From NCBI GenBank assembly GCA_036897625.1, contig JAYMTA010001122.1:1-21680 (forward strand): DNA of 21,680 bases, read 5' to 3'. Every line of letters begins with the position of its first letter. Position 1 is the first letter of the stretch. Source of the stretch: Pelargonium cotyledonis. Its lineage: Eukaryota; Streptophyta; Magnoliopsida; Geraniales; Geraniaceae. This document shows, piece by piece, positions 1 to 8,419 of the stretch. Under the pieces are notes generated by a model. The model ran no database searches. It was not told the DNA's origin and was given only the letters and a program-made list of their open reading frames with translations. The position numbers and the translations under genes are program-made.

Positions 1-219
1 GTGAAATTCTTAACTAATAAAAAAAGTACCACCAAACCTACTTGTCTAATTGATAACTTTCACATTATTAAAGTTCAGGCTCAAACTTCTCATGCATAGT
101 TTCATAATTGTGGAAAACCATGAGTTTTCCTTTACTCATTAACAACATAAAATTTCATAATAACAAACATTGGAGTATAACTACGTGCAACACAACTTAT
201 AAGTTGAAATTGAGTTTAC

Positions 220-273
220 CTTGTCCTTGGCCCCTTCATCCGAAACGTTCTCAAAATCAGATGTGGAAGCCAT
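220..273 (-). CDS. First coding exon of an unidentified gene running off the left edge (partial)
   Basis: On the minus strand an ATG at 273 opens 18 codons starting MASTSDFENVSDEG and rich in Asp, Glu and Ser. They end at AAG|GTAAAC, a good plant splice donor at 219-218. Reading through the donor meets an in-frame stop about 13 codons later, so splicing is needed. Bases 1-217 look like intron, AT-rich with no second open exon, so the rest lies outside the window. The acidic, Ser-rich start suits a soluble nuclear or cytosolic protein, but I do not recognise the family. The divergent COV-like gene starts about 970 bp away, so the two may share an upstream region. Confidence 0.45.
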
Positions 274-1090
274 AGCTTAGGGCTGTGATTGAGAAAAAAA
301 AAGCGTTGTGTTTTTTTTTTTGTTACGGTAAACTAAAAAGATGTCGTTTAAAAAAAAACCATACTTTAAGATAGCCAAAAGTAACAAATCATAGTTTAGA
401 ATAAATATGTACAAAAAAAGTATACTTCAAAATAAATACGTATAATTTTCCTTATAATTTATTCTCCGGTCAATATTCAGATGCTCCAAGCAAAAAAACA
501 ATGTAAAGACCATGCAAATAAACAAAATTATATTCATTCATAATTGTATTTTTGGACTACAATTTCCAGTTGTGTTTCTTGTGACCCAATGCTGGCATTA
601 ATCATTGGTAACAGCACATCAACCAACTCCTCATTCAAAATAATTATAAATGCCAAAAATGTCAAATTAGGCACTAAAAATCTAAGGTTAAATCATGTGT
701 TTAAGCCACCCTTGTTCATAATATTGGTATTTTTTTATCGCTTCTAATTAGAGTTTACAACTTGTGTATAACATGACATATGACACGAATACAATACAAA
801 AATTTGACGTGAATTCACACATTTTATAACTGTATTGTGATACGTCAATTTAAATATATAACTGTAAATAATATATAAGAACGTGTCAAACTTGTTGGGT
901 CACCTACAAATTACAATTAACATTGAATAATCCGGCTCTTAACAAAGACAAGAAGAACATTTCGTTGAAGTTGTCACATTTAATGCAATATAAAAAGCGT
1001 TTTTTTTTTTTATCCAAACAGCGTCCTATCAAATTTCAAAATTCCAGGGAAAACGAAATCCAAATTCGACGAAACGAAACGAGCAAGAAG
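274..1090. other. Intergenic region between two divergent genes
   Basis: AT-rich DNA with long A and T runs (292-301, 309-320, 1000-1011) and no credible gene. The only notable content is a possible element relic at about 755-925. The right end grades into the promoter and 5' UTR of the COV-like gene; no clear TATA box was fixed. Confidence 0.5.
755..925. mobile_element. Possible degraded transposon terminus (family not identified)
   Basis: This stretch has the repeated 'acacgaatacaa', 'ttgacgtgaattc', 'gatacgtcaattt' and 'acgtgtcaaact' style of motif that I associate with old dispersed elements in eudicots. Related but not identical motifs recur near 18840-18900. No target-site duplication or coding remnant is visible. 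The call is by resemblance only. Confidence 0.25.
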
Positions 1091-1148
1091 GAAGAGAAAC
1101 TGAAATTCAAAAGTCGTAGCTCGCTCATCTGGTAAAGGAAAGCCAAAT

Positions 1149-1164
1149 TCTCTCTCTCTCTCTC
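1149..1164 (+). repeat. (TC)8 microsatellite in the 5' leader of the COV-like gene
   Basis: An uninterrupted TC dinucleotide run lies about 80-95 bp upstream of the COV-like start codon, within or just before its 5' UTR, and is followed by a short GA-rich tract. CT-rich leaders are common in plants. The run is likely length-polymorphic. Confidence 0.8.
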
Positions 1165-1243
1165 TTGCTGGTACAGTATTCTAGAGAGAGACAGAGCTGT
1201 AGAGGAATTGGGTTGAATTGGTTACGCCAATTTCGTTTCGGTG

Positions 1244-4200
1244 ATGGGCGATGACAAATCTTCCACCGTGATGGCGAGCAGAGAGAGAGATCGAGAGCTT
1301 CTCATTCCGGTCGCCGACTCGGTCGACGATGACGAGTCCTCCAAACCCTCCTCGTCCTCTCCGCCTTCGCACCATTCGGGCCGTGAGGTGACTGATCCCT
1401 TGGACCTGGTCCATTTGTTTGTAGTTTTGTGTTTGGATGATGAGAAATTTTTGGATTTCCTTTTTATTTGTTGGAGAATTTGCAGTTTGTTGGTGTCTTA
1501 GGTCTCTTTTTGACTTTGGTAATGTTTTCTGGGATGGGTGAATTGAAGAACCAATTGGGGATGTTTTGGCTCAGAGCTTCTCTAGTTGCTAGTTTTGAAA
1601 GCTATGGACATATGGAGGGTGGTTTTGCTTGGGAGCTCCTTTTGTTCATAATTTGGGAAGCATGAGTTCATAAAAGAGTTCATAAAAGAGCTTAAACGTG
1701 CTCTGAGTTGAAAATCATTGTATGAAATGTTCGTAGATTAGTTTTCATTGTTTCCTTAGAAATGGGTTCCTATAACTCTCTACAAGATCAACAACCAAAC
1801 TGTTCCCATGTATAACTGGGGCCAGCTACATGAATTCTTTAGCAAAACTACTTGGGATATTTACTCTTATCGTCCTCCACTTTGTTAATTCATGCATTAT
1901 AATGTTTGTTCTTTTACTTCTTTCCATGTTAATGCGTACCCCTACCATTTTTAGTTGTCTTTACATGTATCTTCTTTTTTTACCCCTCCTGTTCTCTGGG
2001 TTTCTGTCAATAAATTGGGTGAATGAAATGGAAATAAATGTTCTAGTCCCCAACTGTCATTATGAATTCCATTGAAATGGAACAGTGAACAGCTTTGGTA
2101 TGTTATGTCAAGACTTAAGTCTACATTGGGAACTGGGAGTTAAGCTAGACCGATTATTGATATTTTGTGAATCCTAAAAAAGTCATATGCAATTTATTAC
2201 TTTTTGAAGGGACCTAATATCAAAATGCGACTGTTGAATTTCTGTTGGATTTGTTTTACTTGCTATTTGTTCTTGTGTTTGGATCCCAACATACGTGCAG
2301 TCTTTGACGGCTGATTTTTTATTTATTTTTTTTTATAGAAATATAATATTGAGAATGCTAAGTCTTACAGAAATAAACTATTCTAACTGTTTGTTACTGA
2401 TTAAATGTCTGCTTTCTCATCTCTCCCAACACATACTTCTATACTTTTTGATATTTTGTTGTATATTGTATTGTAGACATTTTACAAGGTTTTTAGGAGC
2501 TGGGCTTCAAAAAAGTTCATGACAGGATGGTGTGTAGCTCTTCAACCTTCTTAAAACTGATTATAGTATGCACTATTTTTGTACATACACATATTTAAAT
2601 GATTACTTGCAATAATAGTGCTAATACTTAATGTTAACCTCAGCTCTCATGCATGCGCACGTGATCAATTTCTATGTTTCTATCTTGGTTGTCACCAGTC
2701 TCTTTTTTCATCTCCATTGAGTAGCCATGACAAAGTTGTTTAGCAAAAGAAATGCTTTTGGGTATCAGTTCAATTCAAATGCCAACTAAATTAGAGTAGT
2801 TATTCACATGCCTCCATGTTTGCTTGATTCTACTGTTACTGATACTGTACACATGGTTGTGTTCTCTTAGGATGAATACCTCTGAAAACTCCTAAAAATG
2901 CAGGCATTAACACTGTAGTTTTCTTGCCTTTATGTTAGAATTTGTCAGGTGGCGCAGTTGTGTCAGGCTGCATCTCTCTCTATTTATCCTGATCTCTTGT
3001 TGGAAGTTGAAATGCTTCAAGATTTTTTGATGTCTTGGGAGTTTATGGAAGATTATCAAATTTTTAGATTCCAATCTGTAGACAGGTTCTCACTCCCCCA
3101 AAGTAAATTACTAACTCTACCAATAGATGACTTGAAATTTTGGCTTGAAAGAATATCAAATTTTAGAATTCTGGCTACTTGCTAAGGTAGAATTTGTAAT
3201 GTTTTGACTTTTGAGGCATGCTAACGTTATAGTGGAAGATGGAGGCATGAATTGTTTGACTAACCAGTAAGCAGTTGCTGTTAATTCGCAATTTGTATTT
3301 CTTCCTTCTTGTTATGAGTAGAATAGAAGCATTATTTTATTTTATTTTCAAAATCTTGGAATTCTGATTCTGATTAGTGTTTTCATTGAAAATAATAGAC
3401 GTAACCTCCTACGGGAATGATTTTAGAGCGTTAGCTTTAATTTTCTGTTATAGATATGAGTTCATGGATATTTTGTTTGCAAATAGTGTGTTATGTCATA
3501 TTGTCATTTTGAAGTTAAAATTCAATTGCTAAATGGGACCCAACTTCTAATTTCCACAATAACATGTCTGCTGTTGTAGTTGTTGCTTACTCTTTGGCTG
3601 TTTTGCAGTGTCATCCTATTTCCGATAGCAATAACTTTCTACATAACATGGTGGTTCATTCACTTTGTGGATGGTTTTTTCTCTCCAATCTATGTTCAGC
3701 TTGGAATTGATATTTTCGGTAAGCAGATTGGATCCTTTAATACCACATCCTCCCGCACTCTTGTAAAATGTCAATAATACATATTTTCAGTGTTTTCTTT
3801 TGTTCTCTCCTTTGGTTATTGGTTAGAAAGTTTTTCTAATTGTGTTGCTGACCATTAGGCAACTATTCAGCTATGCAATGGTGTATCTTTTGTGCTTTGT
3901 ATAATTGTGCCTGAACAATTCAAATATGAGTAGAGTTCATTAACGAGTCACTCCTCTAGGTTCCTAGTTTGTTTATTGGTGAACCCTAACACTGGTTGAT
4001 GAATCTGATATATTCCTGATTGTTAGGTCTTGGCTTTGTTACTTCCATAACATTCATCTTCTTGGTTGGGGTATTCATGTCATCATGGTTGGGTGCATCT
4101 GTCCTGGGCTTGGGTGAGTGGTTTATCAAACGAATGCCATTTGTTCGTCATATCTACAATGCCTCCAAGCAAATCAGTGCTGCTATATCACCAGGTATAG

Positions 4201-5233
4201 TAAAAGTTACAATGTTTCCAGTTTCCTCATTGAATGGTTTTAGGTGTGGACAACTTATATTCTATATATTTGCCAATTATTACAGATCAAAATACGCAGG
4301 CCTTCAAGGAAGTGGCCATCATAAGGCATCCACGTATTGGTGAATATGCATTTGGATTCATCACTTCTTGTGTAACCCTTCAGGTATGCAAATAATTTGA
4401 ATTTCTTTATGTGTGCCTTACTCGTTTTATAATGTGCTCAAGTTGTATATTGCGGTTTTTTATTCTTTTCATTACATCGAAATGTTGGGAATACGAGGAT
4501 TTGCATCTGGACTCATCAGTGTTCCTTTGTTTTCCAAAAAAAACTGAGAAGGATTTGCCCTGGCCCTGGGAGAATTCTGCTTTACGGTTCCTCTCTGGAT
4601 TTAAAACTCATATACATCTAATATCGACTGCAAGAGAATTTCATGAGCTGTAAATGCCGTCATACTGTACTATCTACTATCAGTGATGCCCTTAACACAG
4701 ACAACTTCCCCTGCCTCTACCGTTCTTTCAGTGTGTTGAGAGAATGCTCAACTTACATTGTGTTGCTCATCCATTCTCTAAAAGATATATTAAATTTGAA
4801 TTTTTCAATAGTTTGTGAATGTCTCCTATAAAATGCTGCGAGTGAGAGATACTTATTATAATAACTGCCAATGGAATTTACAATTTAATTTTTACCGGGT
4901 TTAATGCAGAACTATTCTGGAGATGAGGAGCTGTGCTGTGTATATGTTCCCACGAACCATCTTTACATTGGTGACATATTCTTGGTCAATAGCAATGATG
5001 TAATAAGACCAAACTTATCGGTCCGGGAAGGAATTGGTAAGCATTCTTTTCTTTGTTTGTTGTTTATATAGAAAAGGCAAGGGAGTGAATCATCTCTTAG
5101 AATCTTTCGTTTTTGCTCATCAATTGCAGAAATTGTCGTTTCTGGGGGTATGTCAATGCCCCAGATCCTATCCACAATGGATACACATACACGGATTGTG
5201 CCAATGGATGGAAGTAGACCAGACAGAATCTGA
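1244..5233 (+). CDS. CONTINUOUS VASCULAR RING / LIKE-COV membrane protein (DUF502), seven exons, 267 aa
   Basis: Exons are 1244-1387, 2477-2529, 3609-3718, 4027-4194, 4286-4383, 4910-5036 and 5130-5233. All junctions are GT..AG, the phases close (804 nt with stop), and the length equals the usual ~270 aa. Residues 1-48 are a Ser-rich cytosolic tail starting MGDDKSSTVMASRERDRELL. Two hydrophobic segments follow, about residues 66-90 (FPIAITFYITWWFIHF) and 104-128 (ITFIFLVGVFMSSWLG). Then comes the conserved soluble part, with KRMPFVRHIYNASKQISAA, CCVYVPTNHLYIGD and EIVVSGGMSMPQIL. Arabidopsis COV1 restricts vascular differentiation in stems, and COV proteins are reported at the trans-Golgi network in vacuolar trafficking. 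The second coding exon is only 53 nt between two introns of about 1.1 kb. The GTG at 1241 is not the start; the ATG at 1244 matches the family. COV1 and its LCV paralogues cannot be told apart by eye. Confidence 0.95.
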
Positions 5234-5998
5234 GATCATGATGGATGTTAGTGTAGAGGATTTGTTTATTTTAGTATGTTCTTTGGATCAGATTGGGCCA
5301 TCAAAATGTCAAAAGACAACCAATGTTTCAAGATTTGGAATCATATTGTTAATTTCTTGTGATGGTATTGTAACATTGGTTGACATGTAGAATGTAGAGT
5401 TTAGTGTTTGCTTGAAATATATTACTTTCATTGATAGCTTAGTCCCACTCGTGCCTTATTATTCAAGTAATTTGGTTGAAATATTGGGCTCTTATTTTGG
5501 TTAGGAAAATGGGCATAAAGGAAAATGGAAATGAGGTCATATTCTTCATGTTTTATTATGATTTTTTTAGTCATGAAAATAATTTTGTTATTAAATTTTG
5601 CATTCTCGCTCTATAAAACAACTAAACCAAAAACTACCTTAATAGTTGAGGCTTTGAGTTGGATCGAGGTATGTGGGTTGGGGATCTTTGGAAATAAAGT
5701 CTAACGCAAAAGAGATTATTGTTGCTTTGCAAACTTGAAGGGACGATGATTTCAGTGCTTTAGGTTTGATAGTTAAGACACATAGTCTATCGCTGCAAAT
5801 TTCATTTTTGTTAAATTTAGTTGGGTTAGTCGGTTGGCGAATAGAGTAGCTTATTTGTTAGTCTCGCAATTATTACTTTCATAGATGGTTGTTGATTAAT
5901 AAAAGTCGACAATTTTGGTTATAAAAAATCACACGACCAAAGATACCAAAAATCTATATGCATCGCTCGAAACACTAGTAAGTTGTCAACATTAAATA
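5234..5998 (+). other. 3' UTR and downstream region of the COV-like gene
   Basis: No gene is seen here. The COV-like transcript probably ends in this stretch. AATAAA-type signals occur near 5691 (gaaataaag) and 5898 (taataaaag), but neither can be assigned as the poly(A) signal from sequence alone. The rest is AT-rich and unremarkable. Confidence 0.5.
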
Positions 5999-6006
5999 TT
6001 ATTAGC

Positions 6007-6248
6007 AGAGATGGATCCAGTTAGGCCATTTTGGGGGCAATTGCCCCCACTCAAATTATTTTTGTGGAAAAAATACCACTATTTTTTTATAAAATAATTA
6101 TAATTGGCATTGCAATTTTTGAATTTGTCCCCACTAATATTTATAAAAAAATTCATTATTGCCCCTGCAAAAACTATTTGCATCTGCAAAAACTATTTGC
6201 ATAAAAGTTTGCCTCTACCGGCTAAACATTCTGAATCCGTCTATGAAT
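6007..6248. mobile_element. Short non-autonomous hAT-like element (MITE), about 240 bp
   Basis: The left end CAGAGATGGATCCAG and the reverse complement of the right end (CATAGACGGATTCAG) match at 12 of 15 positions, giving imperfect terminal inverted repeats. Next to the left end is a run of G then C ('gggggcaattgccccc'), typical of plant hAT elements ending in GGATCC-type motifs. The flanks carry similar 8-mers, ATTATTAG on the left and TTTATTAG on the right, as expected for a slightly mutated 8-bp target duplication. A TTATTAGCAG direct repeat lies at 5999-6008 and 6249-6258. The interior is AT-rich and encodes nothing. Exact ends are uncertain by a few bases. Confidence 0.5.
6165..6202. 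repeat. Perfect 19-bp tandem duplication inside the hAT-like element
   Basis: The unit CTGCAAAAACTATTTGCAT occurs twice with no gap, at 6165-6183 and 6184-6202. Two identical copies in an otherwise decayed element suggest a recent slippage or repair duplication. Confidence 0.9.
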
Positions 6249-6279
6249 TTATTAGCAGGGCCATTGTTTATATGAGGGA

Positions 6280-6435
6280 CTTGTAGCACCCACCAACTTA
6301 ATCAGACTGACGACATTGATTTGATTCCCTCCGGCTTGCAGAACTTGAACCTCCGAAAGTGTGTCATACTCAGACATCTTACCAACATTGCTCCATGACC
6401 CATACAGGAGCCTCATGGATCGACATCGGCTCCAT
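6280..6435 (-). mobile_element. Possible tRNA-derived SINE relic
   Basis: Read on the minus strand, this block has an A-box-like stretch (GGAGCAATGTTGGTAAGATG, 6394-6375). After 23 bases it has a B-box-like GGTTCAAGTTC (6351-6341). The order and spacing fit an internal Pol III promoter of a tRNA-derived SINE, and the block is more GC-rich than its surroundings. No poly(A)/poly(T) tail or target duplication was fixed. It could also be part of a larger unidentified element. Confidence 0.35.
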
Positions 6436-6670
6436 CTTGCTCTTTATATTCATTTGAAATTATTTGTATATTTTACGATAATTTATTCTCAAAACCTAAT
6501 ATCAATAATAAAACATTTGTCATCAAAACAAAAACTCGTTATTTAAACCAGAAAAATCCTAAAATCATAGTAACCGGGTAGCTGTCGTCACTCTTGCCAT
6601 CCCAGTTGGGGCGCACGTTAGTAAACGTACACCCTGGCTCATTCTAGCTCACTCAGTAGTCAGAAAGAAA

Positions 6671-6726
6671 AAACCCTAGCGAGTAACGATCAACACAGAA
6701 GAAACCCTAATTCCTTTTTATAAATA
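6671..6726 (+). promoter_or_regulatory. Promoter of the snoRNA cluster: two telo-boxes and a TATA box
   Basis: AAACCCTA occurs at 6671-6678 and AAACCCTAA at 6702-6710. A TATA box, TATAAATA, follows at 6719-6726. Telo-boxes of this form are characteristic of plant promoters for ribosomal-protein, translation-factor and snoRNA genes. The TATA position predicts a transcription start near 6750-6760, about 270 bp before the first snoRNA, in the orientation needed to transcribe all three. Co-regulation with ribosome production is inferred. Confidence 0.7.
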
Positions 6727-6852
6727 CTAGCCTCCGTCACCATCAAATTTCATTCTCATCCCCTCAATCGATCTTCTACTGATCTACCATCTTCTTCTTC
6801 TGAGTCCCAATTTTTTGTTTCTGCATTTAGTTTTTCGATTTGGTTGATTACA

Positions 6853-6898
6853 ATGGAGTCGACGGTGACGAGTATTATCTGAAAGGTCTCGTTCGTCG
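6853..6898 (+). other. Leader of the snoRNA transcript: nine-codon ORF overlapping a GC-rich stem-loop
   Basis: The ATG at 6853 opens only nine codons (MESTVTSII) before TGA at 6880-6882. The same bases can fold as a hairpin. CGACG (6860-6864) pairs with CGTCG (6894-6898), and ACGAG (6868-6872) pairs with CTCGT (6888-6892), around a 15-nt loop. The following GGCC..GGGCC (6904-6918) could make a second small hairpin. It may be a structured leader, a processing signal or an unrecognised RNA. I could not fit box C/D or H/ACA rules to it. Confidence 0.3.
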
Positions 6899-7027
6899 TA
6901 ATGGCCTCGTACGGGCCTTGCCGACCATACTGATATATCACCACCCATATTCTGAGTCTTCTCCGATTCTCCAACCTTTCATTTCCGATCTGACTTCGTT
7001 TTCTTTTCAATTTTTTTTTTAAATCTC

Positions 7028-7119
7028 AATCGGCCGATGATTATACATCATTATTGACAAGCATATGTCTGAAATTTATAATCGTGTTGATAAATCTAAT
7101 CTTCTCTATGAGGCCGATT
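7028..7119 (+). ncRNA. U27: Box C/D snoRNA, U27 homologue
   Basis: An 8-bp perfect terminal stem, AATCGGCC (7028-7035) with GGCCGATT (7112-7119), encloses a C-like box (cGATGATT, 7035-7042), box D' CTGA (7069-7072), a C'-like GTTGATA (7086-7092) and a variant box D, ATGA (7108-7111). The antisense element before D' (GACAAGCATATG, 7056-7067) is complementary over 12 bases to the 5' region of 18S rRNA. The D+5 rule picks the A corresponding to 18S A28, the site of yeast snR74 and vertebrate U27. The bases before box D (CTAATCTTCTCT, 7096-7107) are complementary over 12 bases to the ACAGAGA region of U6 snRNA. Boxes C and D are both non-canonical, but the stem and two guides make a decayed copy unlikely. 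Confidence 0.88.
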
Positions 7120-7171
7120 TAAAAAAATTTCTAATTTTTTTTTTTCGTTTTCTGAGCTTTTTCGAAAGTAT

Positions 7172-7264
7172 GGATTTATCGATGATGAGGAACATGGTAT
7201 TCGTGTAAATTGTATGAATATTTGTGATTACGTTTCACCTACTGCCTTCCTTCTGAGGCTATTC
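7172..7264 (+). ncRNA. Box C/D snoRNA with an 18S rRNA guide
   Basis: A consensus box C ATGATGA (7182-7188) and box D CTGA (7253-7256) are 64 bases apart, with a C'-like GTGATTA (7224-7230) between them. The bases before box D (CTGCCTTCCTT, 7242-7252) are complementary over 11 bases to the conserved 18S stretch AAGGAAGGCAG. The D+5 rule points to the A after AAGG. Vertebrate U16 and yeast snR87 modify an A in this neighbourhood, so this may be the plant U16 type, but I cannot confirm the same nucleotide. The terminal stem next to the boxes is weak; a discontinuous outer pairing (CGAA..TA with TATTCG) is possible. The D' box is unclear (perhaps ATGA, 7214-7217). Confidence 0.75.
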
Positions 7265-7309
7265 GTTTCAATTTATTTATTTAAATTTGTATATTTTTGC
7301 AATAATTTG

Positions 7310-7400
7310 GAGGGTCAAGTGATGATTTAAACGCATAGTTCAGCTGATAATCTGTGATTAATTGTACAGCAAAGTCTTTCGCTCCTATCTGATGTCCCTC
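7310..7400 (+). ncRNA. Box C/D snoRNA with two 25S rRNA guides
   Basis: All four boxes are clear: C GTGATGA (7319-7325), D' CTGA (7344-7347), C' GTGATTA (7354-7360) and D CTGA (7389-7392). A terminal stem GAGGG (7310-7314) pairs with CCCTC (7396-7400). The D guide AGTCTTTCGCTCCTAT (7373-7388) is complementary over 16 bases, with one G-U pair, to the 25S stretch ATAGGGGCGAAAGACT, selecting the second G of the GGGG run. The D' guide GCATAGTTCA (7333-7342) matches TGAACTATGC slightly upstream in 25S, selecting the A before C, which is the U18 site (yeast A649). This is the most canonical snoRNA of the three. I do not assign a name, because the known gene with this guide pair is not clear to me. 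Confidence 0.88.
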
Positions 7401-8256
7401 TTCATTTGTTTTCGAAATTATCATTTTGTTTATCTTTAAAAATAGATTTCATAGGCTTGTAAAGTAGCAGATTAATAGAATTTGCTGATTCTAATAACTA
7501 AATTAATTTCACAAGACATTATTTAGGTTTATAAATCTTAATGTGCAGATAGTGTTCAATTTTACTAATATATTGCTAATTATGTTGAGCATTGTGTCAC
7601 TTATTGTGCATTAATTTTTCTTGAGTTTTGAATTTTGAGTGAGAGTTTAATTGTTTATAGGTTGGTGTATATTGAAAGCATATAATTTATTTAATTATGT
7701 GCATTTGATGTGCACTAACTTATGTTCATTTAGATTATTTTCGTTAACATAGTTTTCAATTGCTATAATTGTGTGCATTTCTGATCTTTGGTTTTGTATG
7801 AAACATTCTCTTCACAATGGGATGAAGTATTGATGACAAAAATGTCAGGCTCTTTAAATCATAATGCTGAAGATGTATCAACCAAATCAAGAGCAGAAAT
7901 TGGCATGCCACTTTTGATAGTATAATTTGTTTATATTTGACTAGCATTCAAAATATGGCTTTTTTGTAGGGAATGAAATGTGATACATGTATGATGCTTG
8001 TGTGTTAATTACATGTGTCTTGCTCAATTTTGTGTTTACTTTTTTTTTTTTTATCGTAATATACATGCGATAAAGATACAAATACAGAACATTTTCCACA
8101 TTTTTAACATTAATCAGGCAATTTTATTAAGAATCCTATGAGATAATTATTTCCGTATGCAATTAGATAAATAAGCTCCTTGGTGGTTGGAAACCAGAAT
8201 TATATATCTGGACAATCCTTTTACATTTTATTCTTTAGAAACATGTTCATTTTCAG
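7401..8256 (+). other. AT-rich region after the snoRNA cluster
   Basis: No gene is seen. T-rich stretches (7405-7440, 8040-8053) could serve for 3' processing of the snoRNA precursor, but no defined terminator is visible. Isolated C-like and D-like boxes near 7830-7870 did not hold up as a fourth snoRNA. Confidence 0.4.
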
Positions 8257-8370
8257 TGCCGAGGTAGTATTTCATCAGCAATGTTGATAGACTTTTGGAG
8301 CGTGGATGGCACGTGCTTTGTTCTCGAGATCATGTTGCAAGCTATGCAATTCCTTTGTGGCGATCCTGAA
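8257..8370 (+). other. Isolated exon-like block, unknown identity
   Basis: A block of 114 nt (38 codons) is preceded by TTTTCAG and followed by GTAAGA, good acceptor and donor signals. It is open throughout in one frame, reading CRGSISSAMLIDFW at its start. It is richer in GC than its AT-rich surroundings. Starting from the ATG at 8281, reading past the donor gives a 36-codon ORF. It could be a downstream exon of the snoRNA-bearing transcript, an exon of a lost gene, or chance. I recognise no family and see no partner exon. Confidence 0.25.
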
Positions 8371-8419
8371 GTAAGATCAAACATTGTTTAGGAATAGTTG
8401 TTGTGGCCTTTAAAGGGGA

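Noticed and set aside
1388..2476. ORFs at 1468-1665 and 1830-2075 as separate genes
   Set aside because: They lie in intron 1 of the COV-like gene, are hydrophobic by T-richness alone and match no family.
6300..6440. A real tRNA gene, because of the A/B-box-like motifs
   Set aside because: No acceptor or anticodon stems can be formed; a SINE relic fits better.
6104..6546. Small ORFs in the mobile-element region
   Set aside because: They run through hAT-like and SINE-like debris and have no protein features.
7825..7870. Possible fourth box C/D snoRNA (TTGATGA near 7830, CTGA near 7866)
   Set aside because: No terminal stem, and the bases before the D-like box match no rRNA or snRNA stretch I can recall.
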